Assembly (NCBI GenBank): GCA_028023455.1
Contig: JAQFVV010000017.1
Location: 6,540,098 to 6,604,097 of the forward strand
Reading direction: 5' to 3'
Source of the DNA: Epiperipatus broadwayi
Taxonomy: Eukaryota; Onychophora; Udeonychophora; Euonychophora; Peripatidae
DNA: 64,000 bases
Position numbers and translations under genes: made by a program. Under the pieces are notes generated by a model, which had not been told where the DNA came from, did not search any database, and was given only the letters and a program-made list of their open reading frames with translations. This document shows, piece after piece, positions 46,361 to 60,062 of this stretch; positions within the stretch are counted from its first letter, which is position 1; each line of letters opens with the position of its first letter.

Positions 46361-47834
46361 CTATGTGTTTTAATCTACTTCTGAAACGAGAAAGAATGAC
46401 ATGCAATTGTCTTTTCTAATTCAATTTATTATGAAAATATATGGAACAATGAAATCTTGTATTCAACACAAATCAAATCCATTAATATCTGGTTAGTCTT
46501 TCAAAATTTTGTATTCTTGCTGACTGATAAAAATTGCTCTTAACTAGTTAGTTCCAAGAAGGGGGGGGGTATACATTTTAAAGGGTTCAAGTGCCAACAT
46601 TTCTAGATAATTTGTATAAATAATGTGTCCAAGCCTCATATATATTGTTCACTTCAAACTCACTGCAGGGAAAAAATAAAACAAGTTGAGTATTATCTGA
46701 GTAATATATTTTTAAATTAATTAGAAAATTATTTTTTTAGATAAATTAGGAGTATAAATAATGTAGAGATTCCACCTGCAATTGTAAAACATGATGTGGA
46801 TGTATCATTCTCATTTGGCTCTGGACTCTGTTAAGCAGATCACTATAGAGAAATGTAAGAGCATTAGCAGAAGAGAAATTTAGCCATAATAAATTCTGAT
46901 GGGAGATCAGCAAAATGGCCTAATAAAAATTTACAAATTAAGACTTAATTAAATTAAAATTTACAAGTGCCAAATTATTGGAAATAATATTTTTCCAACT
47001 CTATTTATATTTAATATTATCATCAATATTTATTTAATATTTTTAAAACATTTGTTTAGAAGGAAAACTATAACTATTTGAATGGGCATGTTGATTTTTT
47101 TAGCATTTTTTTTTTGCAAAAATGTTTAGTAAAATATTTGACAAAATTATCCATCAGAATTGTTCTATTTTTTTTTATTATTATGTGGAATATTTATAAC
47201 ATCAAATAAAAGAAGAATAAAAATATTCATTATTCAACTGCTAGATTATACAATGACAAAATAATGTTGAATGGAAAAGTTTTTTCAATAAAAAAAAAAA
47301 CTTCTGAATTACAGGCCAACTTACCTCTTTTGAAGCTAGGAAGAAAATGGAGGACTTTTTCTCATTTTTTCTTACGCTAATTAGAAGAAACTTGAAAATC
47401 AAGATTGCTCTCTGATTGTAGTTGCCACTTACAGAAAATGATTGAACAACAAAGTATTATAATCATATTAAGGAATAAATTTTAAAAATTTGAAATTCAG
47501 GCATGATATTAGGAAGAAAAAAGCTTCAAAGTTTTTATACTTTAATAACAAACCATGTTCTCCCTGTCACTATGGGGCATGTTGGATGTATTTATGGAAA
47601 AGTTAACACATTCATTAAGTTGCAAATAAAGTATTTTTTCCTCCAAAATTTAGAAAAACAACTAAAATAGTAATTGGTATCAATTTTAAAAGTTTAGCAT
47701 CTATCTATTATTTAGGAATTGTATAACAAGAACTTTCTTCCAAAGAGATAGAAAGTAAGATGGTAGCAGACATTTAAAATACAAGTAATTTGATGTTCTG
47801 GTTATTTATTAAGCACACAGTAAGTCTGTAATTA
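46361..47834. other. No supported feature
   Basis: AT-rich sequence with a G10 run at 46561-46569. No coding or RNA signal was recognised. Confidence 0.5.
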
Positions 47835-48163
47835 GAAAGAGAAAGGCTTTTAACCTTTTTCACATGCACCTTAAACATTTGTATAATAGCCAAATGATGT
47901 AGTTTTTGACTATAGAGGGAACTCAAACCTCAATACAAGATAGGGACTTTATAAAGATAAGACTGGCCGTCTTTTCTTCAATCTAAATTTTTATTTATAT
48001 AGGCCAATCTGAAGCATCTTGAGTTGAGAACACTCTTATCTTTATAAAGTCCCGATCTTGTATTGAGGTTTGAGAGTTCCCTTTACAATCAAAAACTACA
48101 TTGTTTGGCTATTATAGAAAAGTTTAAGGCACATGTGAAAAAGATTAAAAGCCTTTCTCTTTC
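47835..48163. mobile_element. MITE with about 130-bp inverted arms
   Basis: GAAAGAGAAAGGCTTTTAA at the left is matched by its complement at the right, and the match continues through CATGTGCCTTAA, GCCAAA-x-ATGTAGTTTTTGA, CTCAAACCTCAATACAAGAT and CTTTATAAAGATAAGA. The spacer of about 60 bp is unrelated. There is no coding capacity. Confidence 0.8.
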
Positions 48164-49042
48164 CAATCCAAGTAATTTTTAATAACCAATATTTTGTATA
48201 GAATTTAAATTCAAAATTTAGGAAAATCATTTACACAGTGAAGAAGTTTGTAGATTGTATTTACTTTTATGTGATTGCAAATAAAAAAAGTTAATTAATT
48301 TTTTTCAGAGGGAAGATGTTTTTAGTAGTTATTGATTTTTCAAAACTATTTAACATATATTAAAAATAATTATTTGTTTCTTCAAGAATGCAATGTAATT
48401 TAACATATCTTTATTACCTAAAATAACAAACTTTAAAATTTTTACTAAAGTAAAAGTCGTTTTAGCTTTTTTTTTTTTTTAAGATGCCTCTATTTTATCA
48501 CATTTATAAAATTGGTTTTGATATTTTTGACAGAAAAAATAATATTTGTATTACTTTAAAACATTTAAATAGCTTAAGTAAAAAAATTTAATTATAAAAA
48601 CTATTTTTTATATGCAAAGTTGGAAATACAAATTGGGCTTCACAACAAAATCTCCTATACATTCTCACTGTATTAAGAATATTTTAAACATAAATTATTT
48701 GTGAATTAATTAATCAGTTTTAAAATTTTACATGAAACAAATTGTTTCATTAGTAAAAGTAATTTTTCACTATCTAGCTAATTTATTAAGTCTTGTTAAA
48801 TAAATTATGATTTTAATTATTATAGAATACAGTTTATTTAAAGACTGGAATGGCTTTGAGTTTTAAATTTAAGCTTTGATTTTATAATAATTTTCAGATC
48901 TTTACTAATTATTTCTGTTTCCACTATTACCATGTCAAAGCTGACTTCACAAAAAAAAGAAAAAAAAGATAAATACATATTGAAGAATATGTATTATTAA
49001 TTTTATGGGTTTTTTTTTTTTTTGTGAGTAGTTTTATAAATA
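48164..49042. other. No supported feature
   Basis: Low-complexity AT-rich DNA with T and A runs near 48468 and 49009. Confidence 0.5.
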
Positions 49043-50800
49043 CAGTGGACTCATGATATTTCCTATAATTTTGTTCCAACCCCCCTCATGTATCGTATGT
49101 CATAATTCATGTTTTGTTGATAAACTTTGGTTACAATAGAATACATATTGTTTATTGAACTGCAAGAGTATATTATTTTTTAATATGCATACACACACAC
49201 ATATATATATAACATATGCTGTTTTATATGTATAGTAAGCAAACATAAAAATTAAGGTTATAGTGTAAACAAAATTTTAAAATAATTATAATGTAGTTAT
49301 TAATATTAAATCAAGAAGGCGTATTTGCATATATATTTACCATGTGTTATTCATTCCTATTCACTTAAAAAATAATAAATAAAACTTAATGTACTATATC
49401 TTTATTTTTTAAAAAAATAAAATGAATAATGAAATTCCAACTTCCATTGTAATTAAATAGGCTCTGGGCAATAATTTTTTTTTGTTCAGTATATTTTAAC
49501 TAAGGAATGTAAGAATAGTCTCATTAGCAAATTATGCAGTCTCTAATTGTTTTGATATTTTTAAGTATGCATCATCTTTATAAATGTTTTTAAATGTCAT
49601 AAATTTTTTATTATTATGCTTAAGAAAACATTTTATTATGTGAAATACTGCAAATGAGATTCAGAAAAAATAATAAAGTGAAGAATCAAATATATATACT
49701 TTCATCATAAACTGAAGGAACATTATTAATAAACATAATCAAATATGAAGTCCTTAGAAGGAAAAATAGCTACTACCATATTGCAAAATTGATCAAGTTT
49801 ATAGATTTTAATGTTATTTTTTTATTTAAACATCATATATGGCTCTCCATAACAGACAAATGGGTTTTTTTTTTTCATAAAATTTATTAAATTTACAAAT
49901 TTTGATATTTTTTAAATTTTTCCTTTACATTTTTTTTAAGATAGCATACAATTGAAGTAGTGTAAGGTAAAAAAAATATTGAATTTTGTTTTATTTGAAA
50001 TAAATACTATTTTCTCAATTTAATAAATTTTGTTTATAATCAAATTATTATACCGAGAGTTCTGATACAACGAATTAATTGTTTCCAAAAGCTCATCCAT
50101 TATATCATTTGTTTTTGCAGCATACATTAAAGTGCATGTATTTAAGGGAAGTCCATTCCATGCCAACACTCTAGATTCAAGTTACTATTCAAAGCTACAG
50201 TTGAAGCAGGAATAGTCAAAAATATAAAAATACATGTAAAATTAATTCCGGCATAAATTATAAAGTAAAATTCCAACTTTTAAAAGCATAAAATAAAAAC
50301 CTAAACAAATGTATATAATCTAATAAAAATGCACCGATTGTTCATTTCATAATTTCAACTTCGTTGTGAGATAATGTTCGGCATGGTTCTATCTACATAA
50401 GTAGCTTCATTGCGCCTTATAATGCTATGTAATCCGGTTGTTTTTTTAATTCCGTGAATCATATTTTTCTGGCAATAAATTCCTTTGTAGGAAAAGTCTT
50501 TGTACTAAGATTCTTAGCAGAAAGTCATCAAACATTTGCTTGATCTTTTCACGAATGATTGCCTCATTGACACTGCCATTTGCTTTTGATTAATCCATAT
50601 GAATGAAAGTTTTTATTTGATTTGCAAAATTATAACATAAATTGTCAATCTGGAAATCCTTTTCAGTATCTACATTTTTTCAATTGTTCTTATTTTTTTA
50701 AAGTAATACCAAGTCATACTATATTCAGAACTTAAATTCCTGAGAGTTTTACAACTTTCTCTTTCAGATACGTTCTTTTTTTTTTAATTTCATTGATCAC
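49043..50800 (-). pseudogene. Tigger/pogo-like element with transposase N-terminal remnant
   Basis: TA followed by CAGTGGACTCATGATATTT at 49041 has the form of a Tigger-like terminal repeat. On the minus strand LRNLSSEYSMT (about 50690-50770) resembles the first helix-turn-helix of CENP-B/Tigger proteins. NGSVNEAIIREKIKQM and then SKTF...GFIAR (about 50470-50580) resemble the second, CENP-B-type DNA-binding domain. No DDE domain was recognised in the 49.1-50.3 kb part, and the distal terminal repeat was not found. The copy is decayed. Confidence 0.5.
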
Positions 50801-51957
50801 TTTTTTGACCATTTTTGTGATTCATGATTAAAATGAAATTTGTGCATGTATTAAAAAAATAAGAAACAACAAAGATACGCAAATTGTAAAGGAATAACAC
50901 AAAAGATGATAAAAATGTTTAATGTAATATTTGAGACTGACACACTTTGAAGTCTTAGACATGACATAATGTCGCTATATCTGTCAGTAGTTTTCAGTAT
51001 ACATTTCAACCATTAGTATTTATCCATTTAGGGATTCTTTGTTTATCACATAAATTACCATTATTTTTAAAAATAATTTTGTGTCAAGAATATTACATTT
51101 TTAATACCAACTTTAATTGGCTTTCAAATCCTATAACATATACACCTAGGGGAATACCTTTTTTTAAAAAAAAAAATACATACAATATTTTCATCACTAG
51201 ATATATAAAAAGATAAGCAAACTAAATTGTTAACTAAGCTTTGCATGACAAAGATGTTTACCATTTTAATATTCACTACATATGTATATTTGCATTTCTT
51301 GTCTAAATCTTAATTTAATTAGGAAAAATATTTGTTGTATTTTTTGTTCTTTATAAGCTTTTGTTATATAGACCTCATTGCATCTATATAGATTTACACT
51401 GTCATTAAAAAACAAAAGATAAATGGTTTATTTGAAGCAATTTATAATTTTTTCCAATATAAAAAAACAATACATATTGATAAGTATTGATTTTATTATA
51501 ATTTTTTATTTTGTTTATGAATATGCATTCACATTTTTTTAATTCTGAGATAACTTAGATTATTGAATATTGTGCAGTATTTATTTATATTGTCTGATTT
51601 TATATATATATAAATAAAAATATCAATGATTTGTTATTCTCATATATCAACAGTAATGGTTATTATTTTGATGCTAATTGTTATGACAATATTAGATTTT
51701 TTTTTTAAATAATGGATATAGTTTTATGATTATTTGCAGCAGAAATTTGGATTTTAAAAAATGCATGTAAGAGGATAATGTTAATAGTTATAGGAAAATA
51801 AGTCAATTCAAATAGCATTATAAAATTGACTAGAATATTTATTTTCTCAAATAAATTGGTATCTACTGGGGAAAAAACTTTCCAAAAACTTTTTATTCTA
51901 ATCTATTTGAATGGATTATTGTTCAGGATTTTATGAGAAGTTTGAGATTGGAAGTGA
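50801..51957. other. No supported feature
   Basis: AT-rich sequence. No recognisable gene, repeat array or element end. Confidence 0.5.
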
Positions 51958-52250
51958 TACAACTTAGTCACGATTTATGCTTTGAACTCCAGAATTTGCC
52001 ACCAGTGCATCAGATCAGGCTTTGGTTACAATTTATGCTTTGAACTCCAGAATCTGCCATCAGTGCATCAAATCAAGGTTTGGTCATGATTTGTGATTTG
52101 AGCTCCAAAATCTGCCACCAGTGCATCAAATCAGGCTTTGGTTACAATTTATGCTTTGAACTCCAGAATCTGCCATCAGTGCATCAAATCAAGCTTTGGT
52201 CACGATTTGTGATTTGAACTCCAGAATCTGCCACCAGAGTGCACCAAACC
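51958..52250. repeat. 58-bp tandem repeat, five copies
   Basis: TTTGAACTCCAGAAT (or TTTGAGCTCCAAAAT) begins at 51981, 52039, 52097, 52155 and 52213, an exact 58-bp spacing, each followed by CTGCCA(C/T)CAG-type sequence. Copies 1, 2 and 4 share TTATGCTTTG while copies 3 and 5 share TTGTGATTTG, hinting at a 116-bp higher-order unit. There is no coding content. Confidence 0.9.
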
Positions 52251-54597
52251 ATGCTAAACAACTTTTTTTCTGGTTTCTTCTCAAACAAATCTTTTGTTTT
52301 AATCTGATTACCTACAGTAATAAAATTTATATAAAAATTTATAAAATGCCAACATGTCTTAGACCAATATTAAACTTTAAATTATTAGTTACTGAAATCA
52401 TTGTGATCTGTTGTACATCTAATAACAATAGGAGCATGTTTATTTAAGACATTCTTGAATTGGGGAAAAAAAAAGTATTAAGTATATCCGATATTAAGAC
52501 CATTTGGAGGGGGGGGGATACTACTGTAATAAGAATCACTTAAAAATAAAAATAAAATAGCTTAATAAAACTTGTTTTATATATAAAATACTTATACAAG
52601 AAAATAAACTAATTGAATCTTAATCTTATTTGCAACTAGAGCATTATTTTCTTACATCAAGGAGAGGAAGCAGTTTGTGTTTGTTTTTAATAATTTTTTT
52701 TTTAAATACTAATTTTATTCAGAAAGTGTTAACATATTATTCTTAGATACATCAAGAAAACATCTGAATAAGTTCAAAAATAATGTAATTTACATGATGG
52801 TTCATATATATTTCTTTTGAATATTATAAGTCTTCTTTAGTCTTTATCATTTTTTAAAATCTATTTGCAATTTCATTTTATTTTGTTCAGAATGAATATT
52901 AATAGAGAATACAGTATAATATTAAATATCATTTCTTGCATTTTTTTTGCCTTTGCCTTTGCTTTATCTTCAGAGTTAATTAAATACATATATGTATATT
53001 TGTAATATTTATATATACCTAATTCTGTTTTTACACTATAGATTGGTTCCCAAAAATTATGTGTAAAAAAAAAATCATGTTAAAAAATACATTGTATATA
53101 AGGAAAATAAGGAGATTGGTTCCGGACCTGAGATTCAACAAAAATAATGAAATAAACCATATGAAAAATCTTGTTTGAATCCTATTTTTTGCATGCTATC
53201 AAATTTTGTTTCATAAATATTGCACATAAATAAAAATAAATTATAGAAACAAATTTTATTTGAAAAATACAAAAAAAATGTAAACAATTAATGAACATAA
53301 AAATTAATCAGAATATGTATAATGTGACAAGATTTTTATTCACTGTCACTTTCGAGCAATAGACACATATGGTTGTGCATGATTGCATTATCACTGCTAT
53401 CACTAGAAGTTGCGATATCACTGCAATTACTAAATTGTATCTTGCTTTAATTTTTATTAAATTTTTTTTTAACATCAACACTAACACAAGATACTTTTTT
53501 TTTTTGTAAAACCTAATGCCAAAAACATCAAAATGCAAGCAAAGCATTTATAACAACAGGGTACTTTCCCCTTTCAAAACAAAATGTCAAAAACGTTAAA
53601 ATGTGGGCAAGCAAATTTTCGTATTTGCATAAATATTGTTGAGAAAGGAAATTTTTTGAAAAATAATGGAAAACAAAGAGATGAAAACATTTTTTGAACA
53701 AATGAAATGATAATAACATGCATAAATTGTTTTTCTTTGTTTTTTTTTTTTGTTTGTTTGTTTGTGTTATTTCAGATAAAAAAAAGTTCATGTAAAAACA
53801 AAATTAGTTTGGACATGATAAAATTTGTTTACAGCCAAATATATATATATGAATGTTTGATGTTGATCAATATATTTAATCTGAGAAATAAAACTAGAGA
53901 TTATTATTTAGATTGTTCTTGATTTTCTTTTAAAAAAACAAAAACATCATTCAGTTATAGGATTGAAATGATTTACAATAAGTAATGAGTAATAATTTCA
54001 GGAGTTCATAAAAGTAAAAGTTTTATTTTAATAATTATTTAAATATTTATAGGCTAATATTTTTTTAAAATTATATTAGATATATAATATAAATAGTCAA
54101 ATCAAATATTATGTATTCTCATGTGGAAATAATTTTTTTTTTTTAATGTTATACCTGAAAGAATCTTAAATCTGATTTTTGAAATACTAAACGATAGATT
54201 TACTGTTGATTTAATACAATCATATAATAATTTTAATTCACTTTGAGCTATAAAATGATTAAAATTGTCTCAAAACTTGAAATAATACTTTCATTAAAAA
54301 CATTAATAGAACTACTAGTCTATGTATATTAAGGTGAATTCTTAAAAACTTATAAATATAATTTGTTAAATGTGATTTTCTAAATAGATAAAAATGTGAG
54401 GTTATTGTGATGCAATCATAATCTTTGTTTGATAGTCTGTGATATATATCATCTAATATATATATACATACATGAAATGATTCCCAAGATTTTTATAAAT
54501 TATTATTTTGATTCCATCAATGTAATTAATAATTATTTGCCCTTAGTGGTCTAAATACATTTTCGCTATTAAATTATGAATAAAAACATAAATTATT
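52251..54597. other. AT-rich non-coding DNA with a possible Tigger-like remnant
   Basis: Near 53040-53250 the sequence has GATTGGTTCCCAAAAATTA and GATTGGTTCCGGACCTGA, wording seen in Tigger-like subterminal regions, but no terminal repeat pair was found. An about 68-bp duplication (ATGCCAAAAACATCAAAATG / ATGTCAAAAACGTTAAAATG) lies at 53515-53622. A G9 run is at 52508. No gene was supported. Confidence 0.4.
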
Positions 54598-55385
54598 GTC
54601 CTTCCCAAACCTAACCCTAACAGTCCATCCCACGGACACTCCGCCACCTTTTGGAAGCAAATGGATGATCGAAATATGGACTCATGTTACCAGCAGCATA
54701 AACTTAACTCAAACTACACTTGATGACAAAAAGTCATATTGGGAGGTCTATAAACTCAGGAAAAATTCTCCCACTATGCGAATGCACTTGGCTTAAATAA
54801 CAAGCAACTAATTAGGAAAGCCAAAAACTGGTTTTTCAAACCCAAATACATGGACTTTCTTCTAAAGTTAAATCTTACCTCGTTACCTACCATTTTCTAG
54901 GGTCAAAAAGGGATTTTACTAATCTCAATTCTCAATGTCAATTATGTACCAGAAAGGATGAAATGATACAACATGTTTTACACCTGCCCGTTCCCCAATT
55001 CGCTCAGAACATTCATTAATGAAAAAGTAGCACGCCACACCATAGATGTGTTATCCATACAACACGCAATAAATGATGGCAATTTCTCAAACATCAGGTA
55101 ATCGATCTTCCTTTCCTTCGTAACTTGGTTAACAAGATGTAAATATGTCTTCGGCGATGCCACTTCCAGTGCACATGAAACTTTCAAAACATTAATCAAA
55201 TGCATCAGTGTCAGAGACCGGATGCTAGCACCGGACTGGCTACATAATGAAACTTGGTCCAAAGTCACCCTAACAGAAGAGCGAGCATCTTCAAGCTAGG
55301 CATTAATGTTTTTGCATCTCAAGTTTCCACACTGCAGCTTTATAAAATGTACTTCAAGAACAAATTATTTTAATAAAGGTTTTTA
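54598..55385 (+). pseudogene. Tx1/L1-type LINE 3' fragment, second copy
   Basis: It is collinear with 21220-21990 of the first copy: ACACTCCGCCACCTTTTGG-AAGCAAATGGA parallels ACGCCTCCACCATTTGCAAG-TAAATGGA. TCTCAATGTCAATTATGTACC parallels the CCHC knuckle region (SQCQLC), and GTTAACAAGATG(C/T)AA and AACTTGGTCC-type words follow. Frameshifts and stops are frequent. It ends near an AT-rich tail at 55380. Confidence 0.75.
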
Positions 55386-55559
55386 TATAATAAAAAATAA
55401 CAAGAACTGAACAGCTAGCATAGTAGTAAAGCTTGGATAAAATCTGTTGATAAGAATAATCTTTTTTAAAAAAAAAATGTAATGCTATTATGCCTTAAAA
55501 ATAAAATATTTAAAAAATAAAATATAAATTATTATCATAAAACAAAACTAATAATAATA

Positions 55560-58090
55560 TTTATTTAAATATTATCATCATTTTTAAAAGGTCTCCAGGT
55601 TTAATGATCTCTAGCCTCTCTTCTCTACATTATAGCAGCAAACTGTTGAATTTTATTGTGGTTCTTTCTAGGTCTTTTACAATTCCTTGAGATCCAGTTT
55701 AAAATTTCAACTATCCATTATCGTCTTTCATAGTAATATGTCCATCCAACTCCACTTCATTTTCTTAATTCCTTCAATGATGTCAGTAATGCCTGTTTAT
55801 TCTCTCATTCAAGTATTTTATTTTCAGTCTCTTCTTATTACTTTTAACATAAATCTTTCCATTCTTTTCTGAGTAATCTGAAATCTCTTTAGTGCTTTTT
55901 TGTTAGGTATACAATTTTCAGACTCATAAGCATGAACTAGTAAAACATATTTATTGAAAATCTTACTTTTCAAACACATAGACATATTTTCTTTTAAAAT
56001 TAAATTATTTCTACTAAAAACAATCCATTCAAATTTGATTCTATAACCAATTATTCATTGCATCCATTTGTATTAAGAAATTTACCCAGGTATTTGTAGT
56101 GTTAATTTCTTCTAATTTATCATTATCAATCTGTATTTTCATCTTTTGGGAAAATCCATTGAACATGCCCTAATCATACTTTTATCTGATAATTCTTGTA
56201 ACATTTCCTTAAGCTCTGAAGCATTATTTAAAAAAACAACTATATCATCTGCAAAATTTAAATGACTTTAATAATCTCAATTTACTTTTACTTCTATAGC
56301 TTCCATTCTATTTTACAAACTACTTTTTCTAAAATTGCTGTAAAAAGTTTAGTGGGTATGGAGTTATGCTGCCATAGATCCTTGATGTTAACCTTCTTAG
56401 TGTCACTATATAATCTAATCATTGCTGTTGAATTTGGGGAAATATTCTTCGGAATATGTCAGTGTCGTAGATTTATATCTTGATAATCCAATGTTTTAAT
56501 CACTATAGAAATACTTATAAAATCAAATGCTTTTTCATAATCTACAAATCCAAAACATAATGGTAACTCATATTCATTGCTTCTTTCTATAACTTCTTTC
56601 AATACTTGGATATGATAAATTATATTAAAACCACTTATAAATCCAGCTTGTTCTTTTGGTTGGTTAAAATCCCAGAATTCTTTATAGATGAGCTTTAATA
56701 GTCTTGTTAAAACTTTTTGTATAAAACTGATAAAAGGTTGGTAGGTTTGTAATTTCTAATATTTCATCATCTTTTTAAATTATCTGTATTATTACTGCTT
56801 TCTTCCAATGATCTAATACATCTTTATCATATAAATAGTTTGTATATAATATTGCCAACAATTTTTCTTTTCTTCACTTTCTTTTAAGATATTAATTATT
56901 AATTCCATCATTACCTGAAGTTTTTGTCTTCTTTATAGATGTAATTGCACTAGAACCCACAACTCATTTATTCATTTAATATTGCTGGACAATTCAGAAT
57001 ATGTAGTAATTGTAGGAAATACTGTGTTTTCATTTTCTTTATTGCTATATAATTTTTTATAGAATTCTTCTGCACATTTCATGATGCCTTTTTTCTTTTT
57101 TGTAATAGTTTTTAGTAATAGTTCTATTTTTTCTTATTGCAGAAATAAGTTTCCTACCAATATCAAGATGTTATTCCACAGTTATATATATTTTTTTATT
57201 GTTATTAACTTTTTTTCATATCAGTTTACAAAAGTCTAGATATTCATTTTTTTCTTAATGTATTCTTTTTATATATTTTCATATTTCTTCTTTTCTTCAA
57301 GATTTACTGGTAAATTGCTTCTCTTTTCATATCAGCTATTTTTGCTGCAGTTCTTAATAGTGTATCAATTATCTTCCTATTGATTTTACTCATATATAAA
57401 CCATCTTCAAAATCAGTTAATATTTTAAAACGATTTTCAAGTTCTAATTTAAATCCAGGAGTCTTTCTGAAAGTTAGGAATATCAATTGTGAATACTGTT
57501 TTATAATTTTTGTCTATCGTTTCACATTAACATTTATTTTACAATCAATGATCACTTCTTTTGTTGAATGTATTTAGAAGCATTACAATCTTGAAATACA
57601 TATTTTCTGTTACCCAAAATATGATTTAGTTCTGCTATACCTTCATTTGGATATAAACTCCACAAGTCTATATCCTTCTCTTATTTCTATCATTATAGCC
57701 ATATTTTTTCCACAGCAGTTTCATCTTTCAATTGTTTACCAATTCTAGTATTAAAGTCTCCTCTGACAATTTTAAAATATTTGATCTAATCAAAATCTTT
57801 TTGTACATTCATATAAAATTCTCTATTTCTTCATCATGATTGGTATTCGTTGGAACATAAATCTCAATTTGATTTTGATATATTAAATTGAATCTTGTTA
57901 TTCTATCTGATATACTATCAATCTCCATAATATTGTTCTTCCACATTTTATTTATAATAAATTCCCCATTTGTTCAATATTTGTGCTCTTTTAATAAAGT
58001 ATATGTCCACTTTTTATTAAATGAATTGTCTCTTGCCTTTTTTTCTAACTTCACAAAGTCCAGCAATGTCCTGTTTAATGTTAGATAGTT
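55560..58090 (-). pseudogene. RTE LINE, longest copy, endonuclease to C-terminus
   Basis: On the minus strand, from high to low coordinates: DIAGLCEVRKKGK near 58040-58070 (endonuclease N-terminus); IEIYVPTNTNHDEEIENF near 57820-57880; VRGDFNTRIGKQ near 57740-57767 (endonuclease GDFN motif); RT fragments; NFADDIVVF at 56241-56264 (catalytic FADD); ITQKRMERFML near 55855-55890; and GITDIIEGIKKMKWSWMDI near 55740-55800. This is the standard RTE order. The reading frame is broken many times. It is the best reference in the window for the other RTE fragments. Confidence 0.8.
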
Positions 58091-58808
58091 CTTGAATTTA
58101 TGTAATCTTCCTTCACATGAATGGGATCTGCAATTATATATAAATAAAAGTCATTAAATGTCAGCCTGGGTTTGCATTCAGGAATTTCTTATCACTTTCT
58201 GCCCTCAGCCAATAACTGTTCTCTTTATACAGATTCCTGGGAATAAGTGCCTTAATATAATTTTGTTTTATCAATGATTGTAAATATCTTTTTTTTTTTA
58301 AAAAAAAAATCATTCACACACTTTCATTCTGCTTTCAAAAAACCAACTAATATTTCAGTTAAAAACTATGATGCAACTGAGAAGAAAGACCATGGTGTTT
58401 CTTCATCTTAAACTGAGAGGTAAAAAGCCAATAATCTCATTACTCAGATGGTGCATGTTGATGAGCATACCATCCATGTTCATCTAATATATGAATCATC
58501 AAAGTGGAATTTACTGTAAACTCCCTGAAAACTATATATAAAGTAATAACCAAACTTATCAATAAACAAAAAAGCACAGATCATATTCTTGACCTATTAG
58601 ATTGCAGAGTGAGAGAATTCTATATATGAATGTTTTCTATTCGGAAATCACGTTGATTCATTAACAACAAAAATTAGAAAACATACTTATTCAGAAATTT
58701 ATGTACACATGTATATGATTGCTAGTGACAAAAATATTTTAAGAATTATGTGTACTTATTAAGATATTAACCAAAAAGAATACAATTCATTTTAAATATA
58801 TGAATGTA
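58091..58808. other. No supported feature
   Basis: AT-rich sequence with a T11/A10 tract near 58289-58309. Nothing recognised. Confidence 0.5.
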
Positions 58809-58917
58809 TATTAAAAACCAGGCAACACTTAGACAATCTCAATATCAATAACAATCAACAATTTCAAACTGTTGTCAAAGCAACCTCCTTTTAACAATAA
58901 AGATGGAATCCACTTTT
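58809..58917. mobile_element. MITE fragment, copy 1 of a local family
   Basis: TTAAAAACCAGGCAACACTT, then ACAATCAACAATTTCAAACT and GTTGTCAAAGCAACC. The same words recur at 59540 and 59936. Only one end is recognisable. Confidence 0.65.
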
Positions 58918-59532
58918 TATGTATATATATAGATATTTTAAGCAATGCTTACATTATGTATTCCATATAAATATTAAAAAAAAACAAAAAAACTTAATAC
59001 ATTAATACACCATGGGTGGAGGGAGGGGGACTATCTAAGGAAGCCATTATTTGTTCTTGCTCACATTCTATTGTAAATGTGATTGAAGATAATATATTAT
59101 TATTACATATCAAGAATATTGTAATAGTGCTTCATTATATAATCATACTATTAATATGATTTAATCTTTAGTTATTTCTACTTATTTTATTGTTTTATAT
59201 TTTGCAAATAGAAAATAAAGGATTCATTTTTTTTTTTTACAAAAATTTTACTTATTTAGTTTTATAAAGATACAAAATTAACACTATTGTCAAATAGATA
59301 GTTTGTTTTTTTGTAATAAAACTGTAGTCTAGTTGTGTGTATATATATATACACACATACTGCATATACATATTGAAAATGTATAAATGTTAATAATTGA
59401 TATTATGTAAATCTACAACTCTACACAAATTTTGGTATAGGTAGCAAGGATTAGAACCAAATGTCATAGATATGGTGGGATTACTGTGTATGTATGCAGA
59501 AACTTTTGACACTTGTGAATCATAATTATATA
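58918..59532. other. No supported feature
   Basis: AT-rich spacer with an (AT)n/(AC)n patch at 59338-59357 and a GGA-rich patch near 59015-59030. Confidence 0.5.
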
Positions 59533-59537
59533 TATAT

Positions 59538-59650
59538 ATTAAAATCCAGTCAACACTTAGACAATCCTAATATTATTAACAATCAACAATTTCAAATTGT
59601 TGTCAAGGCAACCATTTAACAATAAAGGTAGAATCTTACCTTTATTAATG
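59538..59650. mobile_element. MITE fragment, copy 2
   Basis: TTAAAATCCAGTCAACACTT, then ACAATCAACAATTTCAAATT and GTTGTCAAGGCAACCATTTA match copy 1 with a few substitutions. Confidence 0.65.
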
Positions 59651-59896
59651 GTCCAATATATTTATATAGTCATTAAAAATTGTAACTTGATCACAGAGAT
59701 TGAAATTATTGATCCAAAGAAGTTTAAATAAACCTCTTTAAACAGCTAAATATAACCTGCTCTGAATGAATGCAGATTAATAAACAGTCAATTATAACAT
59801 TACAAACTGCATTTATAAATTTCAAGTCACTCCAAAGTATTACTTAAATAATAAGTGTAATAACGCTCAAGGCTAAATGGGTTTATAAGTAAATCA

Positions 59897-60062
59897 TTAA
59901 AAACCAATCCCAACACTTAAACAAAATTGTTGTCAAAACCAGTCAACACGTAGATAATCCAAATATCATTAACAATCAACAATTTCAAACTTTTCCATCT
60001 CCATCACAACAGTTTGAAATTGTTGATTGTTAATGATAGTGGGGTTGTTTTGACTGGTTTTT
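59897..60062. mobile_element. MITE hairpin, copy 3, with a nested partial copy
   Basis: AAAACCAGTCAACACGTAGA and ATCATTAACAATCAACAATT (59935-59985) are matched by the complement at about 60010-60062 (AATTGTTGATTGTTAATGAT, GTTTTGACTGGTTTTTAA), making a full hairpin. Directly before it a truncated copy (TTAAAAACCAATCCCAACAC) suggests insertion of one family member into another. Confidence 0.75.

Noticed and set aside
53308-53922. Overlapping short open frames on both strands
   Set aside because: Low-complexity lysine/phenylalanine-rich translations of A/T tracts with no conserved motif.
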